Assembly: GCF_032452875.1 (NCBI RefSeq) | Contig: NC_083870.1 | Coordinates: forward strand, 4,836,001-4,900,000 | Origin: Bos javanicus | Taxonomy: Eukaryota; Chordata; Mammalia; Artiodactyla; Bovidae | DNA length: 64,000 nt | Direction: 5' to 3' | Part shown: one piece after another, positions 34,266 through 46,782 of the stretch | How positions within the stretch are numbered: the first letter of the stretch is position 1 | How the letters are laid out: every line of letters starts with the position of its first letter | Made by a program: the position numbers and the translations under genes | Notes under the pieces: model-generated | Told to the model about the DNA's origin: nothing | The model's input: the letters and a program-made list of their open reading frames with translations, nothing else | The model's database searches: none

Positions 34266-37200
34266 GACAAAAGAAACATTATCAAAAGGATTACAATTTG
34301 ACTGGTGCATTTACCTTAGGATTCCTAAGTTTTAAATCTGATCGATCAGCAGAGGTTTTGTCTCTCTTTGGGTTAGTGTTGTCTATTCTCTTCCAGCCAA
34401 CAAATCAAGGAGAATCACTCTTTACCATTCATGGAAGAGTATCACTCTTTCTGCCCACTATCTATTCTCAACCAAGATTACTGGAAGAAACAGGCTGAGA
34501 CTGTAGAAGGCATTAATGTGCATACTACAGCTGAAGATTAAAGAGATTTGTTCTCTTTTACCGCTTCATCTTATTAGGTTCTTGTCTTCTACCAATCAGC
34601 TCTTTTTGGTCCCTAGTGAGCTATGAGAGGGAAGGAAAGAGAGAGAAATGCTAATGGATTAGAAGCCTGGGAAAATGTCAAGTCTGGCAGAGAGAGGAAA
34701 ACTAGTATATATGCCTAATGTTCTTCTGGCCTTTGGTCTCTGTCGCCAATCAGAACTGTTAGCCTGAGTCAATCAGAGGTTCTAATAGCCTAGAGATGTA
34801 TAACGACACAGCACACCAGATACCCCCTATATCTATTCATCCCTGGGTTGTCTAACTGTGTGGAAGCAAAGCCAAATTACACACTATGTTTGTGAACTGT
34901 GTGTGGGGAGAATAACAGATGGATTAAGACATTTTAAAAACACAACTCTGGATTAGAAGTCAAAAGGAGCACTTCTCCATTTGCTACTTGAGAAAAGTAG
35001 AATCCACCCCTAGTGCGAGCAGTTTAGGGCTATTATTTTTGTGACAGAATAGCAATGACATTTCTACTTAAAACTCCTTGTGACCTTTCCAAGGGAGCTG
35101 TTTGTGCTTCACTTGTTCTGTTTTTTTTTTTTCCCCCTCTTCTCCTTGGGAGATTGCATTGCTTTTATAACAATGAAAGACTAATAAATAGAAGGAGTAA
35201 GAAAGGGGTAGGAAGAATGAAAAGGTGAAGAGATGAGAGAGAAAGAGACAGTGTAATAAGATTAAATTGTAATAAGATAAAAAGAGAAGGTGAAGAAAGA
35301 AAAGGAGAGAAATTAGCCTAAATAATAAATGTAAATTCTAGGTCAGCCAGCTAAAAATATCAGAAAATGGTTTCTTGTTTTTTTGATAATTGCACAATTA
35401 ATAGATCTCCAATGAAAAAGGATCACTCCTGCAATACAGAAAGTCCAGGATATTGTTAGCTGAATGCTGGAGACTGTGTAACAGGAGACTGATTTTGTCT
35501 TCAGAGCTCTCCTTTGGCTCAAATTCTTTACCTCTATCCTTCATAGATACTGCTGCATTCTACCATCTGCTCCTTTGAAACTCAGGAGCCTCACTGTGAC
35601 CCTTAGTTCCCTTGAGATCTTGAATTAAATCTCAGAGGAGTTTAGGGGGTGGGTGTGGAGCACCTCCCATCTCATCCTAAGGTACCTATTGTAAGTTCCT
35701 TTCCTCCAAGAGTCCACCTGCACTTGTGACATCAACAAGCTCAAATTAAGCCACTAGTGGATAGTAATTAAATCATTCATTGATCTTCCTAAGCAAAATT
35801 TGTCTTTCAATATGCAAAGGAATTTTAATTATCCTGGTTAGAATTCTAGATACCTTGGTAAGATTAGAAAGAAATACTTTTAAACATAGAGATCTTTTCC
35901 AAAGAATTAATCATAAAAAATATATAGTAGCTGAATCTGAATGCCCTTCTCAAAGAGGAATACATACATAGTATATAATTAATATCTATCTATCTATATC
36001 TATCTGTCAGGGATTGAGAACTGAATTATTTAATTGAGTATTATTATTTATGATCACCTTGGGATCAGTTTGATAAAAATTATCTGTATCTATTTCTCTT
36101 TCATTTACACATAAAATGCTAAACCTCATTAAATTACACTGAAAAATGTAAAAGTAATTCAAGAAAAAAACCAAACTGAATTTTAGAAAGGAAAAGTACT
36201 ATAGTTTTCTAAAGAACTTCAATTGCCCCAAAACTGATGCAGATACAATAGGAGGCACATCAAGTCACCAGAGAGAATGGAGTTTCTTATCCTCCTAGTC
36301 CTTGATATAATATTGTGACTGAAGAATTATTCTCTTACTAAAGTAAGGAGTACTTGTTAATCTTTTTTTAAACCCTATTGCCAACCAGATGACCCATAAC
36401 TTGTGAGTAATAATAAATACTTACTTGTTTCAGCTGTTTACTTTACAATAGCTTGTTCTGAGGCCATAGCTCACTGAAGCATTTATCCACAGCTGACAAA
36501 TTCTGCCAGCAGTCCCATGAGTTAGTAAACACACAGAACCAGCAATAGATTCAGCATAATGATAATGTGGAATTAAGCTATGACCATAGCTTCACTTTGT
36601 GGTAGATACTTGGAAGTGATAAAGAGACTCAGGGAAGTTCATGAATTCTTCTCTACCTCTCACTTTTTCTTCCTTTATAACATTCATCTAACTTCTGTGA
36701 TAGGAAGTGACAACAAGAATGAGTCACTGTCTTTGCCCCTAAACTCAGGGTTTATTGAGCGTATGTGTATGTATAGGGAGGCAAACAGGAAATGATTAAT
36801 TAATGACATCTGTGAAACTTTGATGTTTGAGAATACAGAAGGGATACAAGGCTTAATTCTCCTTGAGAACCTAAGGAAAATTTTTATAGAAGATACCTCA
36901 TTTGAGCTAAGTTTTGAAGAAATAGGTTGAAGAAATCATGAAATATGATCCATGGACCACATGATGCCAATTGCTATTCATACTGTTCACTAAACCCAGG
37001 GTAGGCAAGACTTGGACCTTATTAGAGGCTGGAAGGAGGCTCAAAGAGCCATGGGAACTGCAGACACATTTACTCTCTCCTGCTGGCACAGCAACCATAA
37101 CACGGCCTCTCTTCCGGACGACTCAACAGCCACAGCAGCAGCCACAGTATAACCATCATGGAGCTACAGTGGAGCCATAACATAACCTCACATAACATAA

Positions 37201-37507
37201 CCACGCTGTCACTGCTTTGCAGCCCCAATGCAGCAGCAGCCAGAGCTCTCCTGGTGACACTCTTACAGGTATACCTCACACAGAGGGCCATGACCAAGAG
37301 AGTACCTCATGATATGTGTGCGCCGTGCTATGGATGACCTCAGCTGTTGGTGAGATGTGAGAGAGCCTGACCAGCCATCTTGGCTAATTTGCTTTCTCCC
37401 CACAGGATCCCATACAGACTACTGGATCAAAATCTGCATTTTGTAAAGCTCCACAGGTGATGCATATGTGCATTAAAGTTTGGGTTAGAGTTGTTGTTGG
37501 TGTGATG
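34266..37507. other. unassigned DNA with purine-rich tract and (ATCT)n
   Basis: About 3.2 kb with no gene recognised. It includes a T12 run near 35121, a purine-rich tract at about 35180-35315, an ATCT/ATATC simple repeat at 35983-36006 and CAG-rich stretches at about 37130-37140 and 37230-37240. Confidence 0.45.
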
Positions 37508-37640
37508 GTTCTATTTTGTCTGCACATTAGAAACATCAGGAGAATTTTTAAAAAATGTATTAACACCCACGGTCGCTGTATCTAGAGTTTCTCACTCAAC
37601 TAGCCTAGCGGAATCCCAAGCATGAATATACATAGGGTAT
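37508..37640 (+). mobile_element. MER5-like hAT fragment
   Basis: Resembles the first half of a MER5-type element: ttgtctgcacattagaaac, atcaggagaatttttaaa, tagagtttctcactcaac. Weak. Confidence 0.45.
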
Positions 37641-39232
37641 GCAGGCTCTAGTCAGTGGTTTTGTATGGCTACAGCCATATGTTAGACTGTTGAACTGTCA
37701 TGAGCTTTGAATGTTATGAGCTGGATCTTAAGGTATAAAAAACGGGCATGGTGAGATACAGTTCTAAGATTCTGAGAAATTCTTCCAACTCTCCAAGCTA
37801 CAAATATGAAAGTTCTGCAAACGGTCATGATGACTTTCATTGATGCCTGAGTCCTAAGCCTGATTGCATGACAAAAATCTTAGAATACCTGGAAATGTGG
37901 GCATAAATTAGATGGCAAAAGTTCTCATGTTGCAGGAAATAGAAGCAGAAGGACATGATAAAGGAGACAGATCATATTTGGAGATCTACTTGTCAAGGCT
38001 GTAATGAACAAAGGCTTAGAGACAACTTATGGGGATGTTTTATATAGGAGATGGTGTTGGAAAGAACATAATTTATCCAACTTTTTTTTAGTGGTTTTTG
38101 TCCTGTTCTGATTCTTGCCAGACCTGACTCAGCTTGGAGAGAGAATTTAACTGCCCCCCACCCCAAATCTCCCACTTATGCACATTACAGATCCCATGAC
38201 ATTCTCACTGTATTCATTGCAATGTTTGGGCCAAGTTCCAATCAGAAAATTACTTTCTATTGACTGTAAATTTCACACCTCTAGCATGAAGACTTCTTGT
38301 AATACACAGTCTCTAAATTGGCTTCAAGTCCTTCCTGAGACCAAGTATGACACATACCCTCAAATGGGTTTCAAATTGAGCCACAGCCTTGGCTAAACAT
38401 ATTTTAATGACAACACATAACATTCAGGTCATTGAAAGAATATTTCCCCCTTCATATGATACATGTGTTGCTGGCATAAAATTATATGACTTATGTCCCC
38501 TTTCAGCGTTAGGAGGGTCGAGAAATCTTTTTCACTTTCAGCCTGAAATTACTCTGCAGTATAAATTATTACTCACAGTTCAACACTTGCTGTGTTCAGC
38601 CCAGAGGTGGCTGCCTTCTCAAAGGCTCTGTGATTTATGGGTGGAGGCAGAAGGGCGAGAGTGCCTCTGAGCAAGCATGTACCAGCCCTGTGTTCCCTCT
38701 GTCAGAGGCAACAGAAGGTTGAGAAGATCATTCCCATCAAATCATACAAATCAGAGAAATAACAGAGAAGCTTTCAACTCCATTGATATGGGAGAATCAG
38801 TGCAGGAGGGTAGGGAGAATCACTGAGGGGAACATCTATTCTGCTTAGCTGTTTCTTTATTTTGATTTTTGGGTTCCTCAAGACTAAAACAATTAGAATC
38901 TCGAATAATCCAAGAAGCAGACAATAGATTCTGCTGCTGGATTCTCTCTGCTACTTGCTAACGTTTGGTCATCTCAGACTTCATTGCCTCAATGTTAAAA
39001 ATGGGTATAATAAAATTTTTGCTTCATTTACAAGGTTATTGTTTCACTCAAGTGAGCTGAATTCTTGGAACTATTGTGCGAACTGTACAAACGCAAATAC
39101 TTTATTAGGTGAAAGTTGCTATTTTTACATATGATAAGTTCATCCTGGGGCACACCCTCCTCAAGGGTGATAGCACTTTTATTATGACTGGGTTGTCCAG
39201 AGGTGTTTCAGACATAATCCTGCTGCAGCCCT

Positions 39233-39277
39233 TCATCTTCACCCTGTATATTACAACCTCATCTTCACCCTGTATAT
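39233..39277 (+). repeat. 26-bp period tandem duplication
   Basis: A 19-bp block, tcatcttcaccctgtatat, occurs at 39233-39251 and again at 39259-39277 without mismatch. Confidence 0.95.
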
Positions 39278-39283
39278 AGCTGG

Positions 39284-39306
39284 TATTATATATATATATA
39301 TATATA
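39284..39306 (+). repeat. (TA)n microsatellite followed by T11
   Basis: An uninterrupted TA run continues into a T11 tract that ends in TCAG at 39320. Confidence 0.92.
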
Positions 39307-40104
39307 TTTTTTTTTTTCAGGTAGAAATCTTTGATGATAATTGGGTAAATGTCAAAATTAATATGAACAATAGACTACTAGACAAGAGCATCTAATGAAA
39401 GACTTTACTGGTAAGTTTCTATATATATTTTTATTTCAAGAAAACCATTTTTGATTGCAAAGGAAATAGATCTCCAACACCTGGACTCCTTCATGAAATG
39501 AAAGACCTGATCAGCAACTGTCCACAGGAGAAACTAAACAAAGTTCTATCATTTTTGTAAACTTTTGTTACTTATATTAAACTTCAAAGAGTGAAAGCAA
39601 TCATCTTTAGCAAAGTAGAGAATTTAGAAATTTAGAATTACTGATTTTTTTTTAATGGAAAAGGTACATTGAGGTTGTTATCTACCTTGAATTAATACTT
39701 CCATAATAAGCATGTTTGCATTAGTAAAAACTGTCTGGGGATTATACTGGTCTGCAAAACACTGAAATTAAAGTTACATAGTATTGTAAGCAGGAGAAAA
39801 CACTCAATTGGAAACACTGAAGGGTCTATGTTTCTCTGTGCTTCAGCAATCATTGACAGTCCAAGTTTGGACATGTGTCTATTTAGAGAGGAATAAACCT
39901 CTGGTAGAGTTAGTGAAAGCTCTTAGCCACACAAACACAAAACATCAACTGAAAGGTGATAACAACACTTCTCATACAATCAGGGATCTTGGGCGATGTG
40001 TGCTTGTAGGGGGCCAGGGTGATCACAGGCCTTAGTGGCTGTGAGTGGCAGGGGGCTTGGGAGTTCTGACATTTCTAATTATAAGTCATTTCCTCATAAG
40101 CTAT

Positions 40105-40317
40105 CCGTCTGGCGCAGACAATAAGGAATCCACCTACAATGCAGGAGACCTGGGTTCAGTCTCCAGGTTGGGAAGATCCCCTGGAAAAGGGAATGATAAC
40201 CCACTCCAGTATTCTTGCCTGGAGAATTCCATAGACAGAAGAGCCTGGAGGGCTACAGTTCATGGGGTCACAAAGAGTTGGACATGACTGAGCAATTAAA
40301 AACTTCTTTCACTTCAC
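40105..40317 (+). mobile_element. Bov-tA SINE with altered head start
   Basis: Body and B box are clear (gcaggagacctgggttcag, cccactccagtattcttgcc, ggacatgactgagcaatt). The first head bases (ctatccgtctggcgcagac) differ from the usual gggcttccctggtggctc. Confidence 0.92.
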
Positions 40318-41221
40318 AAAAGTTGAATTTTTTTTTTCTTTCTTAAATTGGCAATTCAACTTTGACTTTAAATCTCTTTCAGGGTGCTTTAAAAGATTAA
40401 TTTTTTTCCCCCTTGGAAGCCAGAGTCTGTTTTATGGGGAAGAACTCTGAATACCCAAAGGAAAAGCTTTCCTCGGATCTCCCAGTGAATCTTGGCAGAT
40501 TTTAAATATAGGCACCTTCTTACCCTTGATTTCGAATTTCAAACATCTTTTCTACGTCTACTCTTTCTTCTGTTATATAAATGCAATCCCCAAAGACATA
40601 CTTCTCAGTCTTTAATAACTATTAGAAGAATACTATTAAAGGATCAATGTGCTAAATTTCAGCAGCATTGCTAGAGGTTACATTGATTTATAAGGTTTAG
40701 AGAGCTACTGTAGCTGGGATTAAAATTTTTTTTAGGGTGAGATGTTCTCCTATTCATTAACTGTAGAGGTGGATGGATCTGCTAATGTATGATACAAAAT
40801 GAATCAACCAACCAAACATAGCTATTTAAAGCATTTTGAATGTTTTTGTCATGCTTTAATCTAAATTTTTTAAATATGAAAATATATCATAATATATGTG
40901 TAAATATTATAAATAATGCATATTTATAATTATACATATATATTGTATATAAAATGTAATGATAATAGATGTTTATAATAATTGATATAAATCCATTTAA
41001 AGGTTTTCCATAAGAATGAAATTCATAATTTGGTTCTTCATCATAACATTGTTTATATGTATTTAAAATAGTAGTTGTTTATAGAAATTCTGCTTACACA
41101 TGAATTCTCAGGAGCACATTTTTGATATTAAAGAGTACTTAAAAAGTAGAAATTGTTTAGAACCAAGCTACTTGGAATTTCAACTCTGGAGAAATGCTGA
41201 GGAGCACAGTACTGGGCAATA
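40318..41221. other. unassigned AT-rich DNA
   Basis: Very AT-rich at 40860-41000. No gene or repeat recognised. Confidence 0.45.
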
Positions 41222-41520
41222 TACCACCCTCACAGGACAGAATGTATATCAAGGAAGATTTCTCAGAAGATGTGATGCTTAAACTGAACCACCAAGGATA
41301 AGTAAGAGTTCCAGGCAGAAGCCCAGTAAAACGTGAAGGCACATGCATCCTGTGTATGTGTCTAGGGGGCAGGAGATGATGCAGTAAGGCTCTAAAGTAA
41401 ATAAGGAAGGGCTTTGTGTTCTAAGTCATGGCACTTTTATTCTGAAGCCAGTGAAAGGTTTTAATATAAGTTTCATGATGAAATCCTGTTTCCATCTGGA
41501 CAGCCTAGCAGGTGATGTAA
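41222..41520 (-). mobile_element. L2 LINE fragment, antisense
   Basis: Complement of the L2 3' region about 300-600 bp from its end: ggaagatttctcagaagatg, agttccaggcagaagcccag, agggctttgtgttctaagtc, attctgaagccagtgaaagg, aatcctgtttccatctgg. Confidence 0.65.
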
Positions 41521-42674
41521 ATGACTTTGTCATTTATGTGACTTTCCTAAATATTTGACATTTCTACCTAACATCACTCTCCTTAAATAATGTTGGAAGA
41601 CAACGCTATGGAGTGGGTCAGAGTTGATTGATGTCACAGTGTAAAAAGAAAGGGAAAATGATTCTGCAGCACAGACAGCAAAGTCTTCTAGTGATCCCTG
41701 GGCCTGGGTATCTGGAGACGTTGATTTGAGTGAGAGCTGTCTGTTAAATACCTCCTTGTATTAGCAAAGCTCCTTGAGTGGCCTTGAAAATCACTGAGGT
41801 GCCAGAAAGCTTTATAATCCAGAGCTTAAGTTTACTTCAGTGATATGGCACAGGAATTGTTAAGTGAGAATACGACCTGTCTGTTCACCTTAACAAGTAA
41901 GAGAGGCCGACAGTCTCTCCTAGATCAGAAAGGTGTGTAAGAGGGGGAATGAAGAGGTACCTTGGAAAGCCGAACCAACTGAACCAGAGGCAGACTGAAC
42001 CAACATCCAGGGTAGCACACAGCAGATCCCTGAAGAAAGAAGCAAGGTTTCACTCCATACTAATTTGTGCCAAACATAACTAAACGTCTCCTGTATAATT
42101 TTGGTTTGTGTGGTTTTAAGATTTTATGGGCTCTTGGAACCAAAAGGAGAGACCAATGAGGAAAGTAACTGTCAACACATGTTCTTAAGGAAATCATACA
42201 TTTCAATTCAACTGGCATTCAGGCATGGTGCTGACATAATAATTTTCAAGCAAAGGTGTAAGAGACATCTTTTTATACAGGACTTCAATCAACCACTGGA
42301 AGTCCCTGTTGTAAGGGTGGAGAACCAAATGTGGGCTAAATGAAAATAATTTAATTCAGAGAAGAAGGTGCCAGTGTTAGATGAAGCAATGAAATGATTG
42401 CGATTTTTCAAGTTCACAGAGTATAATCTTTATGCCAGACTAACCTCTTTCTTCCTTTTAATTATCCAAAATTATGTGATTTCAAACAAATGTGCTGCTC
42501 TATACATGAGAGAAAAGTGAAGGTAAACCATTGCTTATTGGTTATAATTTCCATCAGTGGAGACATTTGCAGTTAAATCAGCTGAAAGTTAAGACTGGAG
42601 TTTCTTACCTGCTATGGGCAAGTTGCTCCTATCTGAGCCAGCTGAATCCTTACTCTGTTTTCTGGCAAGCATAT
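41521..42674. other. unassigned DNA
   Basis: No gene or repeat recognised. Confidence 0.45.
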
Positions 42675-42810
42675 TTGCCCAACACTTATTGAACATTCCA
42701 AGGTATATGCTAGGTATTGTGTCAAGTTCTTTACATAAATCATATTATCTAATACTCACAGCAATTCTCTAAGAAAGACCTAATTGTTTCCCCATTGTTA
42801 TAAAATTTTA
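42675..42810 (-). mobile_element. MIR SINE, antisense
   Basis: Degraded MIR: ccaacacttattgaacattc, gctaggtattgtgtcaagtt, catattatctaatactcac, tccccattgttataaaat. Confidence 0.65.
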
Positions 42811-43048
42811 TTTCTTGTTTGAAAAGTCTGAAGAGAAACAAACAAACGAAAAATAGCAGTCTGTATTGTTGTTGTTATTTAGTTGCTAAGTTGTGTCTGA
42901 CTCTTTACGATCCCATGGACAGTAGCCTGCCAGGCTCCTCTGTCCATGGGGTCTTCCAGCAAGAAAACTGGAGTGGGCTGCCATTTCCTTCTCCAGGGAA
43001 TCTTGGGTATCTTGGAGATCTTGGTTCAATCCCACGGATTGAACTTTC

Positions 43049-44452
43049 TTTTTTTTTTTTTTTCTCTAGGAGTTTTATAGTTTCTGGTCTTACGTTGAGA
43101 TCCTTAATCCATTTTGAGTTTATCTTTGTATATGGTGTTAGAAAGTGTTCTAGTTTCATTCTTTTACAAGTGGTTGACCAGATTTCCCAGCACCACTCGT
43201 TAAAGAGATTGTCTTTAATCCATTGTACATTCTTGCCTCCCCTGTCAAAGATAAGGTGTCCATATGTGCCTGGATTTATCTCTGAGCTTTCTATTTTGTT
43301 CCATTGATCTATATTTCTGTCTTTGTGCCAGTACCATACTGTCTTGATAACTGTGGCCTTGTAGCAGAGCCTGAAGTCAGGTAGGTTGATTCCTCCGGTT
43401 CCATTTTTCTTTCTCAAGATCGCTTTGGCTATTCGAGGTCTTCTGTATTTCCATACAAATTGTGAAATTATTTGTTCTAGCTCTGTGAAGAATACTGTTG
43501 GTAGCTTGATAGGGATTGCACTGAATCTATAAATTGCTTTGGGTAGTATACTCATTTTCACTACATTGATTCTTCCAATCCATGAACATGGTATATTTCT
43601 CCATCTATTAGTGTCCTCTTTGATTTCTTTCACCAGTGTTTTATAGTTTTCTATATATAGGTCTTTAGTTTCTTTAGGTAGATATATTCCTAAGTATTTT
43701 ATTCTTTTCATTGCAATGGTGAATGGAATTGTTTCCTTAATTTCTCTTTCTGTTTTCTCGTTATTAGTGTATAGGAATGCAAGGGATTTCTGTGTGTTGA
43801 TTTTATATCCTGCAACTTTACTATAATCATTGATTAGTTCTAGTAATTTTCTGGTGGACTCTTTAGGGTTTTCTATGTAGAGGATCATGTCATCTGCAAA
43901 TAGTGAGAGTTTTACTTCTTCTTTTCCTATTTGGATTCCTTTTATTTCTTTTTCTGCTCTGATTGCTGTGGCCAAAACTTCCAAAACTATGTTGAATAGT
44001 AATGGTGAAAGTGGGCACCCTTGTCTTGTTCCTGACTTTAGAGGAAATGCTTTCAATTTTTCACCATTGAGGATAATGTTTGCTGTGGGTTTGTCATATA
44101 TAGCTTTTATTATGTTGAGGTATGTTCCTTCTATTCCTGCTTTCTGGAGAGTTCTTATCATAAATGGGTGTTGAATTTTGTCAAAGGCTTTCTCTGCATC
44201 TATTGAGATAATCATTGATTTTCAATTTGTTAATGTGGTGTATTACATTGATTGATTTGCGGATATTGAAGAATCCTTGCATCCCTGGGATAAAGCCCAC
44301 TTGGTCATGGTGTATGATCTTTTTAATGTGTTGTTGGATTCTGATTGCTAGAATTTTGTTTAGGATTTTTGCATCTATGTTCATCAGTGATATTGGCCTG
44401 TAGTTTTCTTTTTTTGTGGGATCTTTGTCAGGTTTTGGTATTAGGGTGATGG
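43049..44452 (-). mobile_element. L1 LINE, truncated at both ends, with internal poly(A) tail
   Basis: Antisense L1 covering the reverse transcriptase domain to just past it. Read on the minus strand it ends ctcctagag and then A15 (T15 at 43049-43063), so the tail is attached inside ORF2 rather than after the 3' UTR. The 9-bp duplication tgaactttc lies at 43040-43048 and 44453-44461. The copy is little diverged. Confidence 0.93.
43064..44384 (-). pseudogene. L1 ORF2 reverse transcriptase remnant
   Basis: L1 ORF2 normally makes an endonuclease/reverse transcriptase of about 1,275 residues that acts with ORF1 protein at the target DNA. Here only the polymerase part remains. One frame runs 44384-44181 (IDAKILNKILA to VIHHINK). 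After a small deletion at about 44213 a second frame starts at 44215 and stays open through the L1, covering about 384 L1 residues. That frame contains the FADD catalytic box at residues 106-109, SGTRQGCPLSPLLFN before it and WIGRINVVKMSILPK after it. It then runs through the A tail into SINE sequence. With no endonuclease domain and the frame broken upstream, it cannot be functional. The intact catalytic residues show youth, not activity. Confidence 0.9.
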
Positions 44453-44571
44453 TGAACTTTCATCTCTTGTGTTGCAGGTAGATTCTTTAGCAATAGTCCT
44501 TAGGTAAATGGGCTAAAGGGCTATTTAGGCTAAAGGGCTTTCTGAAAGCCAATGTCACTGTAGAATGTACT

Positions 44572-44781
44572 GAGTGAGTGAAAGTAGCTCAGTCATGTCT
44601 GATTCTGTGTGACTATGAACTGTAGCCGACCAGGCTACTCTGTCCATGGAATTCTCCAGGCAGGAATACTGGAGTGGGCAGCCATTCCCTTCTCCATGAA
44701 ATCTTCCCAACCCAGGGGTTGAACCCAGGTCTCTCGCATTGCAGGCAGATTCTTTGTCATCTGAGCCAACAGGGAAGCCCA
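44572..44781 (-). mobile_element. Bov-tA SINE, antisense
   Basis: Complete antisense copy from gctcagtcatgtctgattct to tgagccaacagggaagccca. An 11-bp duplication with one mismatch, tagaatgtact/tagaatgcact, lies at 44561-44571 and 44782-44792. Confidence 0.95.
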
Positions 44782-44809
44782 TAGAATGCACTAGAAGGCC
44801 TTATTTTTA

Positions 44810-44945
44810 ACTCAAATTTTCAGAAGGGGAGATTGTAGTACAAAGTAGTTAAGTAACTTACTCAAAATCAGACTGTCTTTAAGTGGCAGAACTAGGATTT
44901 GATCCCATGACTACCTAGCTCCAGAGTGTAAGCTAACTACTTTGT
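44810..44945 (-). mobile_element. MIR SINE, antisense
   Basis: Clear MIR core in complement: cagaaggggagattgtag, gtagttaagtaacttactc, agtggcagaactaggatttg, tagctccagagtgtaagc. Confidence 0.75.
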
Positions 44946-45639
44946 TAATTATGAGTTTAATCTTTCCTATGTCTCAAGTTTATTAGTTCACTTATGGCCA
45001 GAACCTCAAACTTTGACCTTATTCACACTTTGTTCTTAAAAACCACAAGCAATGAACATTTATACTCAACCATGATAACTCAATGACAGGTATTTACTCA
45101 AAGTGAATTCATTTATCCTCAAATCCAAGATTCCTGCATAATCATCTGAGTTTCAGAGAAGTATAAGAAAAATTCAGGAGCACACATCTCAGTGGGTGGA
45201 GGAAAATATATTTTGTGATTTTAACCTAAACATTTTTTAGCCTGAATATTTAACTCATTTTCTTTTGCACTTCAAAAAAAAAAAATTATCATTCAAGTTC
45301 ATGAAATGAAAGATTGTACATCAGAGATCCTAAGAAAGCAGATAGCATACTAACCAACCTTCTGAACACTGCAGAACCTTGTTTAGAAACTCTGGTTAAT
45401 AAGGCCCATTCAACTAGCCACTGGCTAGACTATATGTAATAAAGTACCTTAAAAGAAGCTCTCATTTATTCATAGGAAATATCGATACTTCTATTTAATG
45501 ACTTTTTAGTACATTACTCTCTAGCAGAGAATGATCATATTTTGTGTATTTCCCCATCTCATTAAATGACAACACTCTATACAGCTTTTCAGACCAAAAT
45601 TTTGGGCATCTTTTCTTTCTTTGGCTTCCTTATATCGCC
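44946..45639. other. unassigned DNA
   Basis: An A11 run lies near 45275-45285. No gene or repeat recognised. Confidence 0.45.
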
Positions 45640-45965
45640 AATCCATCAGTTCTACTTTTGAATTATATCTAGTGTTAACGCATGTCTCATCATTTCCACC
45701 ACTACTTGGTTCATGCCTCAGTCATTTCTTACCTTGGCTATTCCAACAGCCTCCCAGCTAGACTTTCTTCCATTTCTGCATTCGTCTCTTTGTCTTGCAG
45801 AGACCAGAATGAGCCTCTTGAGACGCACTTTCCTTCATATCACTCTTTTGCTCAAAGCTATCCAGCTGTTGTCCATCTGACTCAGAATAGAATGAAAACA
45901 CTTCACAATGTTCCACAAGACTGTGCATAACCTGATGCACTGAAAACTCTCTGATCTTATCTCCT
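45640..45965 (+). mobile_element. L2 LINE fragment
   Basis: Sense L2 about 500 bp before its 3' end: cttggctattccaacagcct, ctcttttgctcaaagctatc, catctgactcagaatagaat, aacctgatgcactgaaaac. Confidence 0.6.
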
Positions 45966-46382
45966 AACTGTATCTTTCTCATTCATCAATTTCCAGCCAT
46001 CTTTATCTTTATGGTAACCATTTCTTTGTATTTCTTAAAGTTCAATCATGTGAGCGTGCAATATAACAATAGTTAAGTTTGCCTTCTCTTTGAATTTCAT
46101 ATAAAATGGACTCATCCTACACATTGTTTTTCCTCACTTAACTCCTTTTGCTCAATATTGCTTTTTGAGATTTATTCATGTCGTTATGCATAACTCTAAG
46201 TTCTTCGTTTTCACTTCAATATTTTATTTTATTGTGATTATTTATAGCTTATTTTTTTCTTCTATTATTGATGCACATTTGAGTTGTTTCCAGTTGGAAG
46301 CGTTATGATTAATGAGGCCATGACCATGAATTTCTGTTGGATTCTACCTGAAAGTGGAATTTCTGAGTCATAGGATATGGAA

Positions 46383-46662
46383 GAAGAAGGCAATGGCAAC
46401 CCACTCCAGTGTTTTTGCCTGGAAAACCCCATGGACAGAGGAGCCTGGTAGGCTGCAGTCCATGGGGTCGCTAAGAGTCGGACACGACTGAATGACTTCA
46501 TTTTCACTTTTCACTTTTATGCATTGGAGAAGGAAATGGCAACCCATTCCAGTGTTCTTGCCTGGAGAATCTCAGGGACGGCGGAGCCTGGTGGGCTGCC
46601 GTCTATTAGGTCGCACAGAGTTGGACACGACTGAAGCGACTTAGCAGCAGCAGCAGCAGCAT
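46383..46662 (+). mobile_element. Bov-A2 SINE
   Basis: Two Bov-A units in sense, joined by the ttcacttttcacttttatgc linker and ending in an (AGC)6-like tail. The 9-bp duplication gatatggaa lies at 46374-46382 and 46663-46671. Young and little diverged. Confidence 0.96.
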
Positions 46663-46782
46663 GATATGGAAAGTTTAGTTAATAATTCCAACTTGTTCTT
46701 TAAATAACTGTGACAATTAACACTTTCACCAGCAGGGCACAAGATTGTTCATTAATCTACATTCCTGCCGAATATCAATTGT

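Larger units (their letters stand above)
37641..40104. other. unassigned DNA
   Basis: No recognised gene or repeat family apart from the short tandem features listed separately near 39233-39320. An exon-like block at 39321-39410 is discussed in the findings. Confidence 0.45.
42868..44488 (-). mobile_element. Bov-tA SINE, antisense, split by an L1
   Basis: The SINE body and the B-box side lie at 42868-43048 (ctgactctttacgatccc, ctgtccatggggtcttcc, ggttcaatcccacggattg). The head resumes at 44462-44488 (tgttgcaggtagattcttta). The L1 at 43049-44452 separates them. The body-head linker has extra copies of atcttgg at about 43000-43025. The last head bases (gagccaccagggaagcc) are missing. Confidence 0.88.

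Noticed and set aside
37090..37260. CAG/CCA-rich stretch as a possible coding exon
   Set aside because: Short frames only, and composition bias explains the peptide (Gln/Pro/His-rich). No splice sites of note.
42905..43063. C-terminal extension of the 436-codon L1 frame (KKKKK and what follows)
   Set aside because: It is translated A tail and SINE, not a real protein fusion.
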